A DNA stretch of 64,000 nucleotides. Source: Lachnospiraceae bacterium. GTDB taxonomy: Bacteria; Bacillota; Clostridia; Lachnospirales; Lachnospiraceae. Positions 46,397-55,812 of this stretch are shown here, in pieces (positions within the stretch are counted from its first letter, which is position 1; every line of letters begins with the position of its first letter). The translations under genes were made by a program, and so were the position numbers. Under the pieces are notes generated by a model. That model did no database searches, had not been told where the DNA came from, and saw only the letters and a program-made list of their open reading frames with translations. The stretch spans positions 124,001 to 188,000 of the forward strand of contig SVFQ01000002.1 of NCBI GenBank assembly GCA_015056765.1, read 5' to 3'.

Positions 46397-47545
46397 TTAG
46401 AAAATTCCATAAATTGCCATGAAGGTACCGGCAGCAACTGCTGTACCGATAACTCCGGCTACGTTAGGTCCCATAGCATGCATCAGAAGGAAGTTTGTAG
46501 GATCCTCTTCTGCACCAACTTTCTGGGCTACACGAGCTGACATAGGCACTGCGGATACACCGGCTGCACCAATAAGTGGATTGATTTTGCGACCGGATAA
46601 GTGGCACATAAGCTTACCAAAGAGTGTACCTGCTGCTGTTGCAACAGAGAATGCAATCAGACCAAGGATTACGATTTTGATAGTATCCAGGTTCAGGAAA
46701 GCTTCAGCTGACGTAACACCACCTACGGAAGTACCAAGTAAAATAACAACAATGTACATCAGGGCATTGCTTGCTGTATCGGTAAGCTGTTTTACAACGC
46801 CGCATTCACGGAACAGGTTACCAAGCATCAACATACCAACAAGTGGAGCTGTGGTAGGAAGCAGTAAGCAAACGATGATTGTAACGATAATAGGGAACAA
46901 TACTTTCTCCAGTTTGGATACAGGACGAAGCTGTTCCATTTTGATTTTACGTTCTGCTTTTGTAGTCAGAGCTTTCATGATAGGTGGCTGAATAATCGGC
47001 ACGAGGGACATATAGGAATATGCCGCTACAGCGATAGGACCAAGTAAGGAAGTCTGACCCATTTTGTTTGCAAGGAAAATGGAAGTAGGACCATCAGCAC
47101 CACCGATGATAGAGATAGCTGCTGCGGCTTTTCCATTGAAGCCCATTGCAATGGCACCAAAATATGCCATGTAGATACCGAACTGAGCTGCTGCACCAAG
47201 CAGGAAGCTCTTAGGGTTCGCAATCAGCGGACCAAAGTCTGTCATGGCACCTACACCCATGAAAATAAGTGGAGGCAGAATTGCCCACTCATCCAAGGTA
47301 TAGAAGTAATACAGAAGTCCACCGTCTTTACCACCCTCTCCAAATGGAGCCATAATGTTCGGATAGATATTAACGAGTAGCATACCAAATGCGATTGGAA
47401 TCAAAAGCAAAGGCTCGAAACCTTTTACAATCGCCAGGTATAAGAAAACAAGTGCTACAACAATCATGATGTAGTTACCCCAGGTCAGGTTAAAAAACGC
47501 TGTCTGGTGCACCAGATTGTTAAGCGTGTTAGCAATGTAATCCAT
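46397..47545 (-). CDS. oadB: sodium-ion-translocating decarboxylase beta subunit
   Basis: Polytopic; GFNGKAAAAISIIGGADGPTSIFLANKM; ARVAQKVGAEEDPTNFLLMHAMGPNVAGVIG. Confidence 0.94.
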   Translation of the reverse strand: MDYIANTLNNLVHQTAFFNLTWGNYIMIVVALVFLYLAIVKGFEPLLLIPIAFGMLLVNIYPNIMAPFGEGGKDGGLLYYFYTLDEWAILPPLIFMGVGAMTDFGPLIANPKSFLLGAAAQFGIYMAYFGAIAMGFNGKAAAAISIIGGADGPTSIFLANKMGQTSLLGPIAVAAYSYMSLVPIIQPPIMKALTTKAERKIKMEQLRPVSKLEKVLFPIIVTIIVCLLLPTTAPLVGMLMLGNLFRECGVVKQLTDTASNALMYIVVILLGTSVGGVTSAEAFLNLDTIKIVILGLIAFSVATAAGTLFGKLMCHLSGRKINPLIGAAGVSAVPMSARVAQKVGAEEDPTNFLLMHAMGPNVAGVIGTAVAAGTFMAIYGIF

Positions 47546-47574
47546 GTTGATTCCTCCTAAGAGTTAGTGGCTGA

Positions 47575-47946
47575 TTATTTTAATGTTGCAAGTACTTTTC
47601 CTGCTTCACAAGCATCGCCTACTGCAACATTGATGCTAGCAACCACACCGTCCTGTGGAGCAACCTGAGGGATTTCCATCTTCATAGCTTCGATGGTAAG
47701 TACTGTATCGCCTTTCTTTACAGACTGGCCAACAGTTGTGTCTAATTTTACAACTTTACCAGCTGCGCCGGCTTTGATTTCTACAGAGCCTGCTGCTCCG
47801 CTTGCTGCAGGAGCTGCTGCTGGTGCAGGAGCTGCTACTGGAGCTGCTACTCTCTTTGGTGCTACAGGAGCTGCGCCTGTAGATGCACCTTCTTCAACCT
47901 GTACGTCGTATACATTTCCGTTAACGGTAATCGTATAATTCTTCAT
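47575..47946 (-). CDS. biotin carboxyl carrier subunit
   Basis: Ala/Pro-rich linker; IEAMKMEIPQVAPQDGVV biotinylation site. Confidence 0.94.
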   Translation of the reverse strand: MKNYTITVNGNVYDVQVEEGASTGAAPVAPKRVAAPVAAPAPAAAPAASGAAGSVEIKAGAAGKVVKLDTTVGQSVKKGDTVLTIEAMKMEIPQVAPQDGVVASINVAVGDACEAGKVLATLK

Positions 47947-47972
47947 GATATCCTCCAATTCAATCCATAAAA

Positions 47973-48818
47973 TTAAGCTTTTCTAATGATAGATCTCACC
48001 ACAAATCCATCTGTGGATGTGCCCTCGCTGGCTGCGATGGCAGCTGCGATTACCGCAACGAGTTCAGAATCATCTGCGGCTTCTTCTCTGGTGATAATAT
48101 CAGCAACTGTATTGTCTACAGCTTCTGCTTTTACATCGCTGACTTTTTCTTTGCCTGCGTTCTGTGCTGCTTTAACGATAACGCCCATGAGCCAGATACA
48201 GAATGCAATCAGAATCAGGATGCAGAATACAGTACCCATACCAAGTAAGGTATTCAGTCCTGCAGTACTTACAGCTTCAGATAACTCGTAATCTACTGTA
48301 GTACTAATGCTGGAAATACTATTTTTCGTAATGATGACTTCCTGAGTTGCTGTACGTGTCTTGCCTTCTTTGTAAACTTTGTTACCTTCTAATGTAAGGT
48401 TTACAACAATCTCATCACCTTTAATTTTAACTTTTGCATCATACTTAGGTGTTTCACCTTCTACTGCATCCAAAGTCTTGATTTTAACTTCGGAACCAAG
48501 TTCTTCTTTCGCATCGATATAGCTTTCCACACCTGCTAAAATAGCATCTGTCTCAGCTGTATCCTGCTGTTTTAAGAATTTGGTATAATCTTCAACAGTG
48601 GTCATGGCTGGCATATTCTGACTAAAGTAGGAAAGGATAGATGGATCCTCGCTAGCTGCAATGACGTAAATCTGTGTTGCGCTAGCTGCTGTATTCACAG
48701 CTTCCTCTGCGGTCATGTAATCATTCTCTGTAACTTCTTCGGAAGAAGCTCCACCGCAAGCTGTCAGACTGAATGCACACGCTACTGCTAATGCAAAAGT
48801 AAGCAGTCTTTTTTTCAT
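47973..48818 (-). CDS. OadG-family gamma subunit fused to lipoprotein-like ectodomain
   Basis: MKKRLLTFALAVACAFSLTACGG lipobox; C-terminal TM LNTLLGMGTVFCILILIAFCIWLMGVI. Confidence 0.78.
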   Translation of the reverse strand: MKKRLLTFALAVACAFSLTACGGASSEEVTENDYMTAEEAVNTAASATQIYVIAASEDPSILSYFSQNMPAMTTVEDYTKFLKQQDTAETDAILAGVESYIDAKEELGSEVKIKTLDAVEGETPKYDAKVKIKGDEIVVNLTLEGNKVYKEGKTRTATQEVIITKNSISSISTTVDYELSEAVSTAGLNTLLGMGTVFCILILIAFCIWLMGVIVKAAQNAGKEKVSDVKAEAVDNTVADIITREEAADDSELVAVIAAAIAASEGTSTDGFVVRSIIRKA

Positions 48819-48835
48819 AGTTGAAAGCTTCCTTT

Positions 48836-50260
48836 CTAGAATGTGCTGTGTTTCTTAGCTACTGTGTCTACGCTTTTGGTGAATAACATTTCAAATGCAC
48901 CGATCACGTATTTTCTGGTATCTGCTGCTTCGATTACGGTATCTACATAACCTCTTCTTGCTGCTGCAGTTACGCTAGCCTGAAGTTCTGCATATTCTTT
49001 TGCTTTTGCTTCGATTTCATCAGCACTCTTGCCATCATACATAACCTGTGCTGCATGTTTTGCATCCATAGAGCCGATCTGAGCTGTAGACCAAGCGAAG
49101 GTCATATCAGCGCCGATGGCTTTGGAGTTCATAGCGATGGAAGCTGTGCCAAATGCTTTACCTACCACTACATTTACTTTTGGTACTGTAGCTTCAGCAA
49201 ATGCTGCTGTAAGAGCAGCTACGGCACGAGCAAGTTTCTTCTCGCCTTCTTTACAAGCTTTGAAACCGTCTACATTTGTTAATGTAAGAACAGGAATTTC
49301 GAAAGCATCACAGAATTTCACGAAAGAAGCTGCTTTGCGTGCACCACATGCACAAAGTTTGGAATCAAATTCTTTTTCTACTTTGCCATCTTCATTATAA
49401 AGAGCTGTTCTGTTTGCTACACAACCTACAGTCATGCCATCCAAACGGATAAATCCTGTAACCATGCTCTTTGCATGATTTGCTTTTGTCTCGAAGAATA
49501 CACCGTCATCAGCGATTCTGGAAAGAGAAATAGCAGGATCGGTATAAGCTGCTGCAAGGTCTGCGCATGCTCTGTTTAAATCGTCGTTGCAATCTGTGAT
49601 AGCTTCTTCATCACAGTTAGCAGGTAAGAAGGAAACCAGTTCACGAATGCTTGCAAGAACAGTAGCCTCATCAGCTACAACATCTACAAGTCCGGATTCG
49701 CTCTGGAACTCAGCACTGCTTGTATCGCATTTGCTTACTTCGTTACCATCGATTGTATTAGGTGCGTTCACAAAGAGTTTTGCATCTTTGCCTTCCATAA
49801 ATACGAAATCGGAAAGTCCCGGAATAACGGCAAGACCACCACCGCAGTTACCAAATACTGCAGCAATCTGTGGTACGATACCACTTGCCATAGTCTGCTT
49901 TGCATAGATTTCACCAAATGCTTCCAGTGCATCTACGCCTTCCTGTAATCTCATACCTGCAGAGTCAAGCAGACCGATTACAGGTGCGCCCATTTTAACA
50001 GCCATATCATATAAAGCTGTAATCTTACGAGCGTGCATCTCACCTACAGTACCATTCAGTACGGATGCATCCTGGCTATATACATATACCAAGTTGCCGT
50101 CAATGACACCGTACCCAGTAATGACACCATCGGAAGGTGTTGGGGTTTGTTTCAAATCAAAATCGGTATTTCTAGCTGTAACAGCAGCACCGATTTCAAC
50201 GAAACTGTTTTCATCGAGCAAAGACTCAATTCTTTGTCTCGCTTTTGAAGAAGTGCTCAT
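48836..50260 (-). CDS. acyl-CoA carboxyltransferase / methylmalonyl-CoA decarboxylase alpha (transcarboxylase 12S-type)
   Basis: SKARQRIESLLDENSFVEIG; GLLDSAGMRLQEGVDAL; MNSKAIGADMTFAWSTAQIGSM; start MSTSSK with GGAGG RBS. Confidence 0.9.
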   Translation of the reverse strand: MSTSSKARQRIESLLDENSFVEIGAAVTARNTDFDLKQTPTPSDGVITGYGVIDGNLVYVYSQDASVLNGTVGEMHARKITALYDMAVKMGAPVIGLLDSAGMRLQEGVDALEAFGEIYAKQTMASGIVPQIAAVFGNCGGGLAVIPGLSDFVFMEGKDAKLFVNAPNTIDGNEVSKCDTSSAEFQSESGLVDVVADEATVLASIRELVSFLPANCDEEAITDCNDDLNRACADLAAAYTDPAISLSRIADDGVFFETKANHAKSMVTGFIRLDGMTVGCVANRTALYNEDGKVEKEFDSKLCACGARKAASFVKFCDAFEIPVLTLTNVDGFKACKEGEKKLARAVAALTAAFAEATVPKVNVVVGKAFGTASIAMNSKAIGADMTFAWSTAQIGSMDAKHAAQVMYDGKSADEIEAKAKEYAELQASVTAAARRGYVDTVIEAADTRKYVIGAFEMLFTKSVDTVAKKHSTF

Positions 50261-50456
50261 ATTAGTCCCTCCATTTATTGTTTGATAATTAAGCATTATC
50301 CCTAATTACGCATTCATCTTAGTATAGCACACATGGGCTTTGAATTCCTAGTAAAAAATCTCTAAACAAGCCGAATCTGTCTGACTTTTTTCATAAAAAA
50401 AATCCTTTCCATAACCCTAAGGTTACAAAAAGGATTTTCCATACTTTTCTAGCATT

Positions 50457-51026
50457 TTAAATGCTAACAACTTCTTTTGCTTCTTGTTCTGCTTCTTCCC
50501 TGAACTCAGCAGCCTGGGCCGGATTGATTTCCGGAAGCTCATCTAGACTCTTCACGCCGAAGCTACGGAGAAACTGCTCCGTGGTACCAAACAGCATGGG
50601 TCTACCGGGAGCATCTTTTCGACCAAGCTCCTGTACCAAACCGTATTCTACCAGTTTGCTTACAGCAAAGTCACAACTAACGCCACGGATATTTTCAATC
50701 TCCAGTTTGGTAACCGGCTGCTTATACGCAATGATAGACAGTGTTTCAAGCTGTGTATCCGTAATCACATTTTTACGAGGAGTAGATGCAATCTTAATCA
50801 AAGACTCATAGAACTCATTTTTCGTACAAAGCTGTACCGCATCTTCTAATTCAATCAATTCAATGCCACGGTCTTCCGCTTTATACTTTTCCTTCATTTC
50901 TTCCAGGTAAGACTTTGTGGTTTTTACGTCTTCTTCGATGACACCTGCAAGTCTATTTACTTCCACAGATTCTCCCATAGTAAAAAGGATTGCCTCTATG
51001 GTAGCCATGGCCTTTTGTTTTTCCAT
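50457..51026 (-). CDS. scpB: segregation and condensation protein B
   Basis: TIEAILFTMGESVEVNRLAG; LSIIAYKQPVTKLEIENIRGV; APGRPMLFGTTEQFLRSFGV. Confidence 0.95.
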   Translation of the reverse strand: MEKQKAMATIEAILFTMGESVEVNRLAGVIEEDVKTTKSYLEEMKEKYKAEDRGIELIELEDAVQLCTKNEFYESLIKIASTPRKNVITDTQLETLSIIAYKQPVTKLEIENIRGVSCDFAVSKLVEYGLVQELGRKDAPGRPMLFGTTEQFLRSFGVKSLDELPEINPAQAAEFREEAEQEAKEVVSI

Positions 51027-51036
51027 GATAGTGCTC

Positions 51037-51813
51037 CTATTCTATCGCTACAGTTTCGGTCAAATCAGCTTCCGGATTCACTGTAATGAAAATGTCACCA
51101 AAGAGATTTTCCTGCTCTATAAGGATTTTGCCCATTTTCATCATTTCCAACACCAACATGAACGTCACAATGACCTCCATCTTGCTGTTTTGTTTTTCCA
51201 GAAGTTCCTTAAAACTGCATTTTTTATGGCTACGTAAGAATTCGTTGACGTGGTGTTGTTTCATATCCATATCCACATCTTCTTTTTCAATACGTCCAAA
51301 AGTGCTTCGAACCGGGTCGATTTTATCCACCTGCTTCTTCAGCACAAACTGAAATACCTCATTGAGTTTCGCCAAGGTATTCTCACCAATCAGTTCTTCA
51401 TAATCAATAGGAGGTCGATAGTTCTTCACTTCCTCCGGTAAATGCTCTGACCTGTAAAAGGATTTCGCAGCATGCTCTTCCATATCCCTGAGAGAAAAAG
51501 ACATATACTTGTACATCTTGTACTCCAAGAGCTTTTGAACCAGTTCCGCTCTAGGGTCTTCTTCCTCCCCTTCCTCTGTCTCTTCTTTTGGCAGAAGCAT
51601 TCGGGATTTAATATCCAATAAAGTAGCAGCCATAACCAGGAACTCGCTCATCACATTCATATCATCCGTATCCATGTGATTGACGTATTCCATATATTGG
51701 TCCGTAATGATTGCTATCGGAATGTCATATATATCAATTTTGTTTTTATCAATCAGGTGTAAAAGCAGGTCTAACGGGCCTTCAAACACCTCTAGTTTAA
51801 CCGGTATCGCCAT
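51037..51813 (-). CDS. scpA: segregation and condensation protein A
   Basis: KLEVFEGPLDLLLHLIDKNKIDIYDIPIA; EFLVMAATLLDIKSRMLLP. Confidence 0.96.
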   Translation of the reverse strand: MAIPVKLEVFEGPLDLLLHLIDKNKIDIYDIPIAIITDQYMEYVNHMDTDDMNVMSEFLVMAATLLDIKSRMLLPKEETEEGEEEDPRAELVQKLLEYKMYKYMSFSLRDMEEHAAKSFYRSEHLPEEVKNYRPPIDYEELIGENTLAKLNEVFQFVLKKQVDKIDPVRSTFGRIEKEDVDMDMKQHHVNEFLRSHKKCSFKELLEKQNSKMEVIVTFMLVLEMMKMGKILIEQENLFGDIFITVNPEADLTETVAIE

Positions 51814-51842
51814 ATCAATCTCCACACATAAACAGTACTATT

Positions 51843-52754
51843 TTAAAGAGATTTTTCATTTTTTGCAAGGCTGTGAAGCTGTAGCACCACAAGCTCGCCG
51901 GGATTAAAAATACGGATTGGAATAGTATGACTTCCTAACCCCCTACTAATAATCATCTGCTTACCTTCCTCCTGGAACACGCCGCCGTCATAATGTGGGA
52001 AGATGCGGAAAGAAGGTGAAATCACGCCACCAATAAAAGGAAGTCTCATCACCCCGCCGTGCACATGTCCGGCCAGGGTCAAATCCGGGTTCCATTTTCG
52101 GAAACTCGGGAAAAATTCAGGATTATGGGCAAGCAAAATATTGAAGGTATCTTCCTTTGCTTTACCAAGTGCCATCGGCATCTCTTCCTCCGGCAGAACT
52201 CTGGGGATAAATTTCTTATAATACTCCCAAGGCATAGTATAGCCATAGATACTAAGGCCGTATTCCTCTAAGGTCTCATGCTGATTATTTAGAAAAGTAA
52301 TAGGATAGTCTTTTACTGCTTCTAAATACTTTGTCCATAAGTCTCCATATCTATCGATACGTCTGCCGGCTCTGTCCTCGTGATTACCATAGGCATAGTA
52401 AATAGGATACTTTCCTTGCAATGCCGAAAGCAACTCGATAGCATGGCCGGAAGTATCTTTCTTCTTTTTCTTCTTGTTGTTCTTTGCTTTCGCTGTCAAA
52501 AGGTCCCCGCCTATTAAAATCAAATCAGGGCTTTCCTTCTGAATTGCCTCAACAAGTTTCTTATTCTCCGGACCGTAGCACTTATTGTGTAAATCTGATA
52601 AAAAGACAATCTTACAGTCTTTTTTCAGTTTCGGTGCTTCTATGTCATAGGTCACTGTCACAAAACGATTGCTATCAAAAACAGCAGCCCATAGGCATAT
52701 CAAAAGAAAAAGAAATAGGAATATTAAAATCAGATCAATCATCCAGTTCATCAT
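51843..52754 (-). CDS. membrane-anchored metallophosphoesterase
   Basis: IVFLSDLHNKCYG; LILIGGDLL; YAYGNHEDRAG; LTLAGHVHGG. Confidence 0.92.
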   Translation of the reverse strand: MMNWMIDLILIFLFLFLLICLWAAVFDSNRFVTVTYDIEAPKLKKDCKIVFLSDLHNKCYGPENKKLVEAIQKESPDLILIGGDLLTAKAKNNKKKKKKDTSGHAIELLSALQGKYPIYYAYGNHEDRAGRRIDRYGDLWTKYLEAVKDYPITFLNNQHETLEEYGLSIYGYTMPWEYYKKFIPRVLPEEEMPMALGKAKEDTFNILLAHNPEFFPSFRKWNPDLTLAGHVHGGVMRLPFIGGVISPSFRIFPHYDGGVFQEEGKQMIISRGLGSHTIPIRIFNPGELVVLQLHSLAKNEKSL

Positions 52755-52770
52755 TTCCCTTAGAAAACTA

Positions 52771-52798
52771 AATCCCCGGAATGCACTTCCGGGGATTT
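52771..52798 (-). terminator. rpsU terminator
   Basis: aatccccgga-atgcac-ttccggggatt. Confidence 0.7.
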
Positions 52799-52803
52799 AT
52801 AGA

Positions 52804-52980
52804 TTAATTGTATTTACGCTTTCTTGCTGCTTCAGACTTTTTCTTACGTCTTACGCTTGGTTTCTCATAGTGCTCTCTCTTACGGATCTCCTGCTGGATA
52901 CCTGCCTTAGCGCAACTTCTTTTGAAACGACGTAAAGCGCTGTCTAAAGACTCATTCTCTTTTACGATTACGTTAGACAT
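52804..52980 (-). CDS. rpsU: 30S ribosomal protein S21
   Basis: Manual translation [58 protein letters not shown]; below the ORF-track length cut. Confidence 0.96.
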   Translation of the reverse strand: MSNVIVKENESLDSALRRFKRSCAKAGIQQEIRKREHYEKPSVRRKKKSEAARKRKYN

Positions 52981-53054
52981 TACTCACCTGACCTCCCTTC
53001 AGTCCCTTCAAGTATACTTGACTGAATAGGGTTATTCTTTAACATACAAGTAGT

Positions 53055-53082
53055 ATTATACCATAGAAATACTATCCGTCAA
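53055..53082 (-). promoter_or_regulatory. sigma70 promoter of rpsU
   Basis: TTGACG-16-TATAAT on minus strand. Confidence 0.65.
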
Positions 53083-53134
53083 TATAAATTTGAGATTTTT
53101 CCCAACTTTTTGATTTTCCAGACGAAGAAGGCAA

Positions 53135-55789
53135 TTATGCGAGCTGTCCTTCCAGTACTTTCACAGCTTCAGCTAAAGCTGCCTCGATACCGTTTGGATT
53201 CTTACCGCCGGCCTGCGCCATGTTTGGACGACCACCGCCGCCACCACCAACAAGGGCTGCAATGCCTTTGATCAAGTTACCTGCATGGGCACCTTTGGCC
53301 ATAGCACCGTCTGTAGCCATGGTTACCAGGTTTACCTTGCCATCTGCTGCAGAAGCAAGTACGATAACACCTTCTCCCAGTTTTTCTTTCATCTGATCGC
53401 CTAAATCACGAAGGCCATTCATATCCACACCGTCTAAGGAAAGTGCTAAGAGCTTCACATCTTTCACAGTCTGCACTTTATCCATGACATCGCCCAGCTG
53501 ATCTTTGGCAGCTTTGCTCTTTAAGGATTCGTTCTCACTTCTAAGAGCTTTCATTTCCTCCAGCAATTTGTTCAGATGTTCTGTTACATCTGCCGGATTA
53601 GTCTTAAGAAGTTTGGCAGCATCTGCCAGTTTTGCTTCTACATCTTCATAATATGCTTTAGCATTATCACCTGTCAGGGCTTCAATACGTCTTACACCTG
53701 CAGCTACGCCGCTTTCGGAAACGATTTTGAAAAGTCCAATCTGGCTGGTGTTGCTTGCGTGAGTACCACCGCAAAGTTCGATGGAGAAGTCACCCATCTT
53801 TACAACACGTACTGTGTCACCGTATTTCTCACCAAAGAGTGCTATAGCGCCGGTTTTCTTTGCATCTTCCATGGACATCTCTTCTGTGGTAATAGGTAAG
53901 GAAGCTAAAATCTGCTCATTTACCAGTTTCTCTACTTTCTGAATTTCTTCAGAAGTCATAGCCTGATGATGAGAGAAGTCAAATCTTGTCTTATCTGTAT
54001 CCTGATAGGAACCAGCCTGCTCTACATGGTCACCTAAAACCACCTGTAATGCTTTCTGCAGTAAGTGTGTTGCAGAATGGTTACGGCAAGTTTTGGCTCT
54101 GCCGTTTTCATCTACCTTTAAAGTAACGGTCTTTCCGCAAGTAAAGCTTCCGGACACTACTGTACCCACATGGGCTGTTCTGCCACCTGCTACATGAATG
54201 GTTTCGGTAACCTTGAATTCTGCGTTGTCCGCTAAAATCACACCGGTATCTCCTACCTGACCACCCATAGTACCATAGAAAGGTGTCACATCTGTAAGGA
54301 TTGTACCGTTTTGACCTTCTGTTAAGGTATCTACCAAGGAATCCTCTCCTGCCATAGCAAGGATTCTTCCATCAGCCTGTAACTGTGTATAGCCTACAAA
54401 GTTAGTCTGTACGTCCTGACCCAAGTTATCAAAAAGGCCGGCACCGGTAGATAGCGTTGCAGAGAAGCTCTGATTGTCTCTAGCTTTCTGTTTCTGCTCT
54501 TCCATTGCTTCAGCAAAGCCTTTTTCATCTACGGTAAGTCCCTCTTCTCCGGCCAGTTCTACGGTAAGTTCGATTGGGAATCCATAGGTGTCATATAAGA
54601 AGAAAGCTTCTTTTCCACTAAGTTCTTTTACGCCTGCTTCAGTAGCTTTATCCAGAATCTTACGGAATTCTTTCATACCGTTTTCCAGAGTGCTTTCGAA
54701 TCTTGCGATTTCACGCTGCAGCTCTGTTAAAACGAACTCACGATTCTTTACAAGGAGTGGATAGCTTTCTGCATATACTTCATCAATATAAATGGTAGCC
54801 AGTTTGATAATCTGGTCTTTATTCAGTCCTAATGCTCTAGCATGTCTTACTGCGCGACGAATCAAACGTCGAAGTACGTAACCAGCTCCTGCGTTGCTTG
54901 GAAGAAGTTTTGCTTCATCACCAATCAGCATCACAGAAGTACGAATGTGATCTGCTAAGATACGCATAGACTTAGTAGTTTTCTCATCCTGACCGTATTT
55001 GGTATTGCTCTCTTTTTCAATAAATGCAATAGCCGGTGTAAACAGGTCTGTCTGATATACGTCCTTTGTACCGTTTAAGAATGCCAGAATACGCTCTAAG
55101 CCCCAACCGGTATCTACGTTTTTCTGTGCAAGAGGAGTTAAAGTGCCATCCTGATGTTTCTCGTACTGCATAAATACATCGTTACCAAGTTCGGTGTACT
55201 TACCGCAGTCACATCCAGGGCCGCAATTAGGACCGCAATCCGGTTTATCCGCGATGTAGAACATCTCGCTATCCGGACCGCATGGACCGTATTCTAATCC
55301 CCACCAGTTATCCTCTGCAGGAAGATAATAAATGTTCTCTTTTTTGAATCCGGAGGCAATACGGAATTTCGCTCCTTCTTCATCTCTTGGCGCGTTTTCG
55401 TCACCGGCAAATACAGTAGCTGCCAGGTGATCTGCATCAAAGCCAAACACTTCTGTTAAAAGTTCAAAGCTCCATTTGCAACGCTCTTCTTTGAAGTAGT
55501 CTCCAAGAGACCAGCTACCCATCATTTCAAAGAAGGTAACGTGGCTCTTATCTCCAACGGAATCGATATCATTGGTACGTACGCATCCCTGCACATTACA
55601 AAGTCTGGTACCAAGTGGATGCTTTTTACCAAGCAGATATGGCATAAGTGGCTGCATACCTGCAACATTAAACATAACACCTGTAGAACCATCAGATACA
55701 AGGGAAACAGCCCCTACATCCACATGGCCACGATCAATATAAAACTGCTTCCATGTCTTACGCAGTTCATTAGCGGTAAATTGTCTCAT
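53135..55789 (-). CDS. alaS: alanyl-tRNA synthetase
   Basis: 884 aa; NHSATHLLQKAL, ELCGGTHASNTSQIG editing motifs; GGGGGGRPNMAQAGG C-Ala. Confidence 0.98.
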   Translation of the reverse strand: MRQFTANELRKTWKQFYIDRGHVDVGAVSLVSDGSTGVMFNVAGMQPLMPYLLGKKHPLGTRLCNVQGCVRTNDIDSVGDKSHVTFFEMMGSWSLGDYFKEERCKWSFELLTEVFGFDADHLAATVFAGDENAPRDEEGAKFRIASGFKKENIYYLPAEDNWWGLEYGPCGPDSEMFYIADKPDCGPNCGPGCDCGKYTELGNDVFMQYEKHQDGTLTPLAQKNVDTGWGLERILAFLNGTKDVYQTDLFTPAIAFIEKESNTKYGQDEKTTKSMRILADHIRTSVMLIGDEAKLLPSNAGAGYVLRRLIRRAVRHARALGLNKDQIIKLATIYIDEVYAESYPLLVKNREFVLTELQREIARFESTLENGMKEFRKILDKATEAGVKELSGKEAFFLYDTYGFPIELTVELAGEEGLTVDEKGFAEAMEEQKQKARDNQSFSATLSTGAGLFDNLGQDVQTNFVGYTQLQADGRILAMAGEDSLVDTLTEGQNGTILTDVTPFYGTMGGQVGDTGVILADNAEFKVTETIHVAGGRTAHVGTVVSGSFTCGKTVTLKVDENGRAKTCRNHSATHLLQKALQVVLGDHVEQAGSYQDTDKTRFDFSHHQAMTSEEIQKVEKLVNEQILASLPITTEEMSMEDAKKTGAIALFGEKYGDTVRVVKMGDFSIELCGGTHASNTSQIGLFKIVSESGVAAGVRRIEALTGDNAKAYYEDVEAKLADAAKLLKTNPADVTEHLNKLLEEMKALRSENESLKSKAAKDQLGDVMDKVQTVKDVKLLALSLDGVDMNGLRDLGDQMKEKLGEGVIVLASAADGKVNLVTMATDGAMAKGAHAGNLIKGIAALVGGGGGGRPNMAQAGGKNPNGIEAALAEAVKVLEGQLA

Positions 55790-55812
55790 GTCTGTTACTC
55801 CTTTAAACAGTC

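Noticed and set aside
47693-47938. Plus-strand ORF rich in Ala/Gly
   Set aside because: Antisense shadow of the Ala/Pro-rich linker of the biotin carrier gene.
52998-53026. rpsU leader hairpin considered as a transcription terminator
   Set aside because: No T-run follows on the minus strand and it lies between promoter and start codon.
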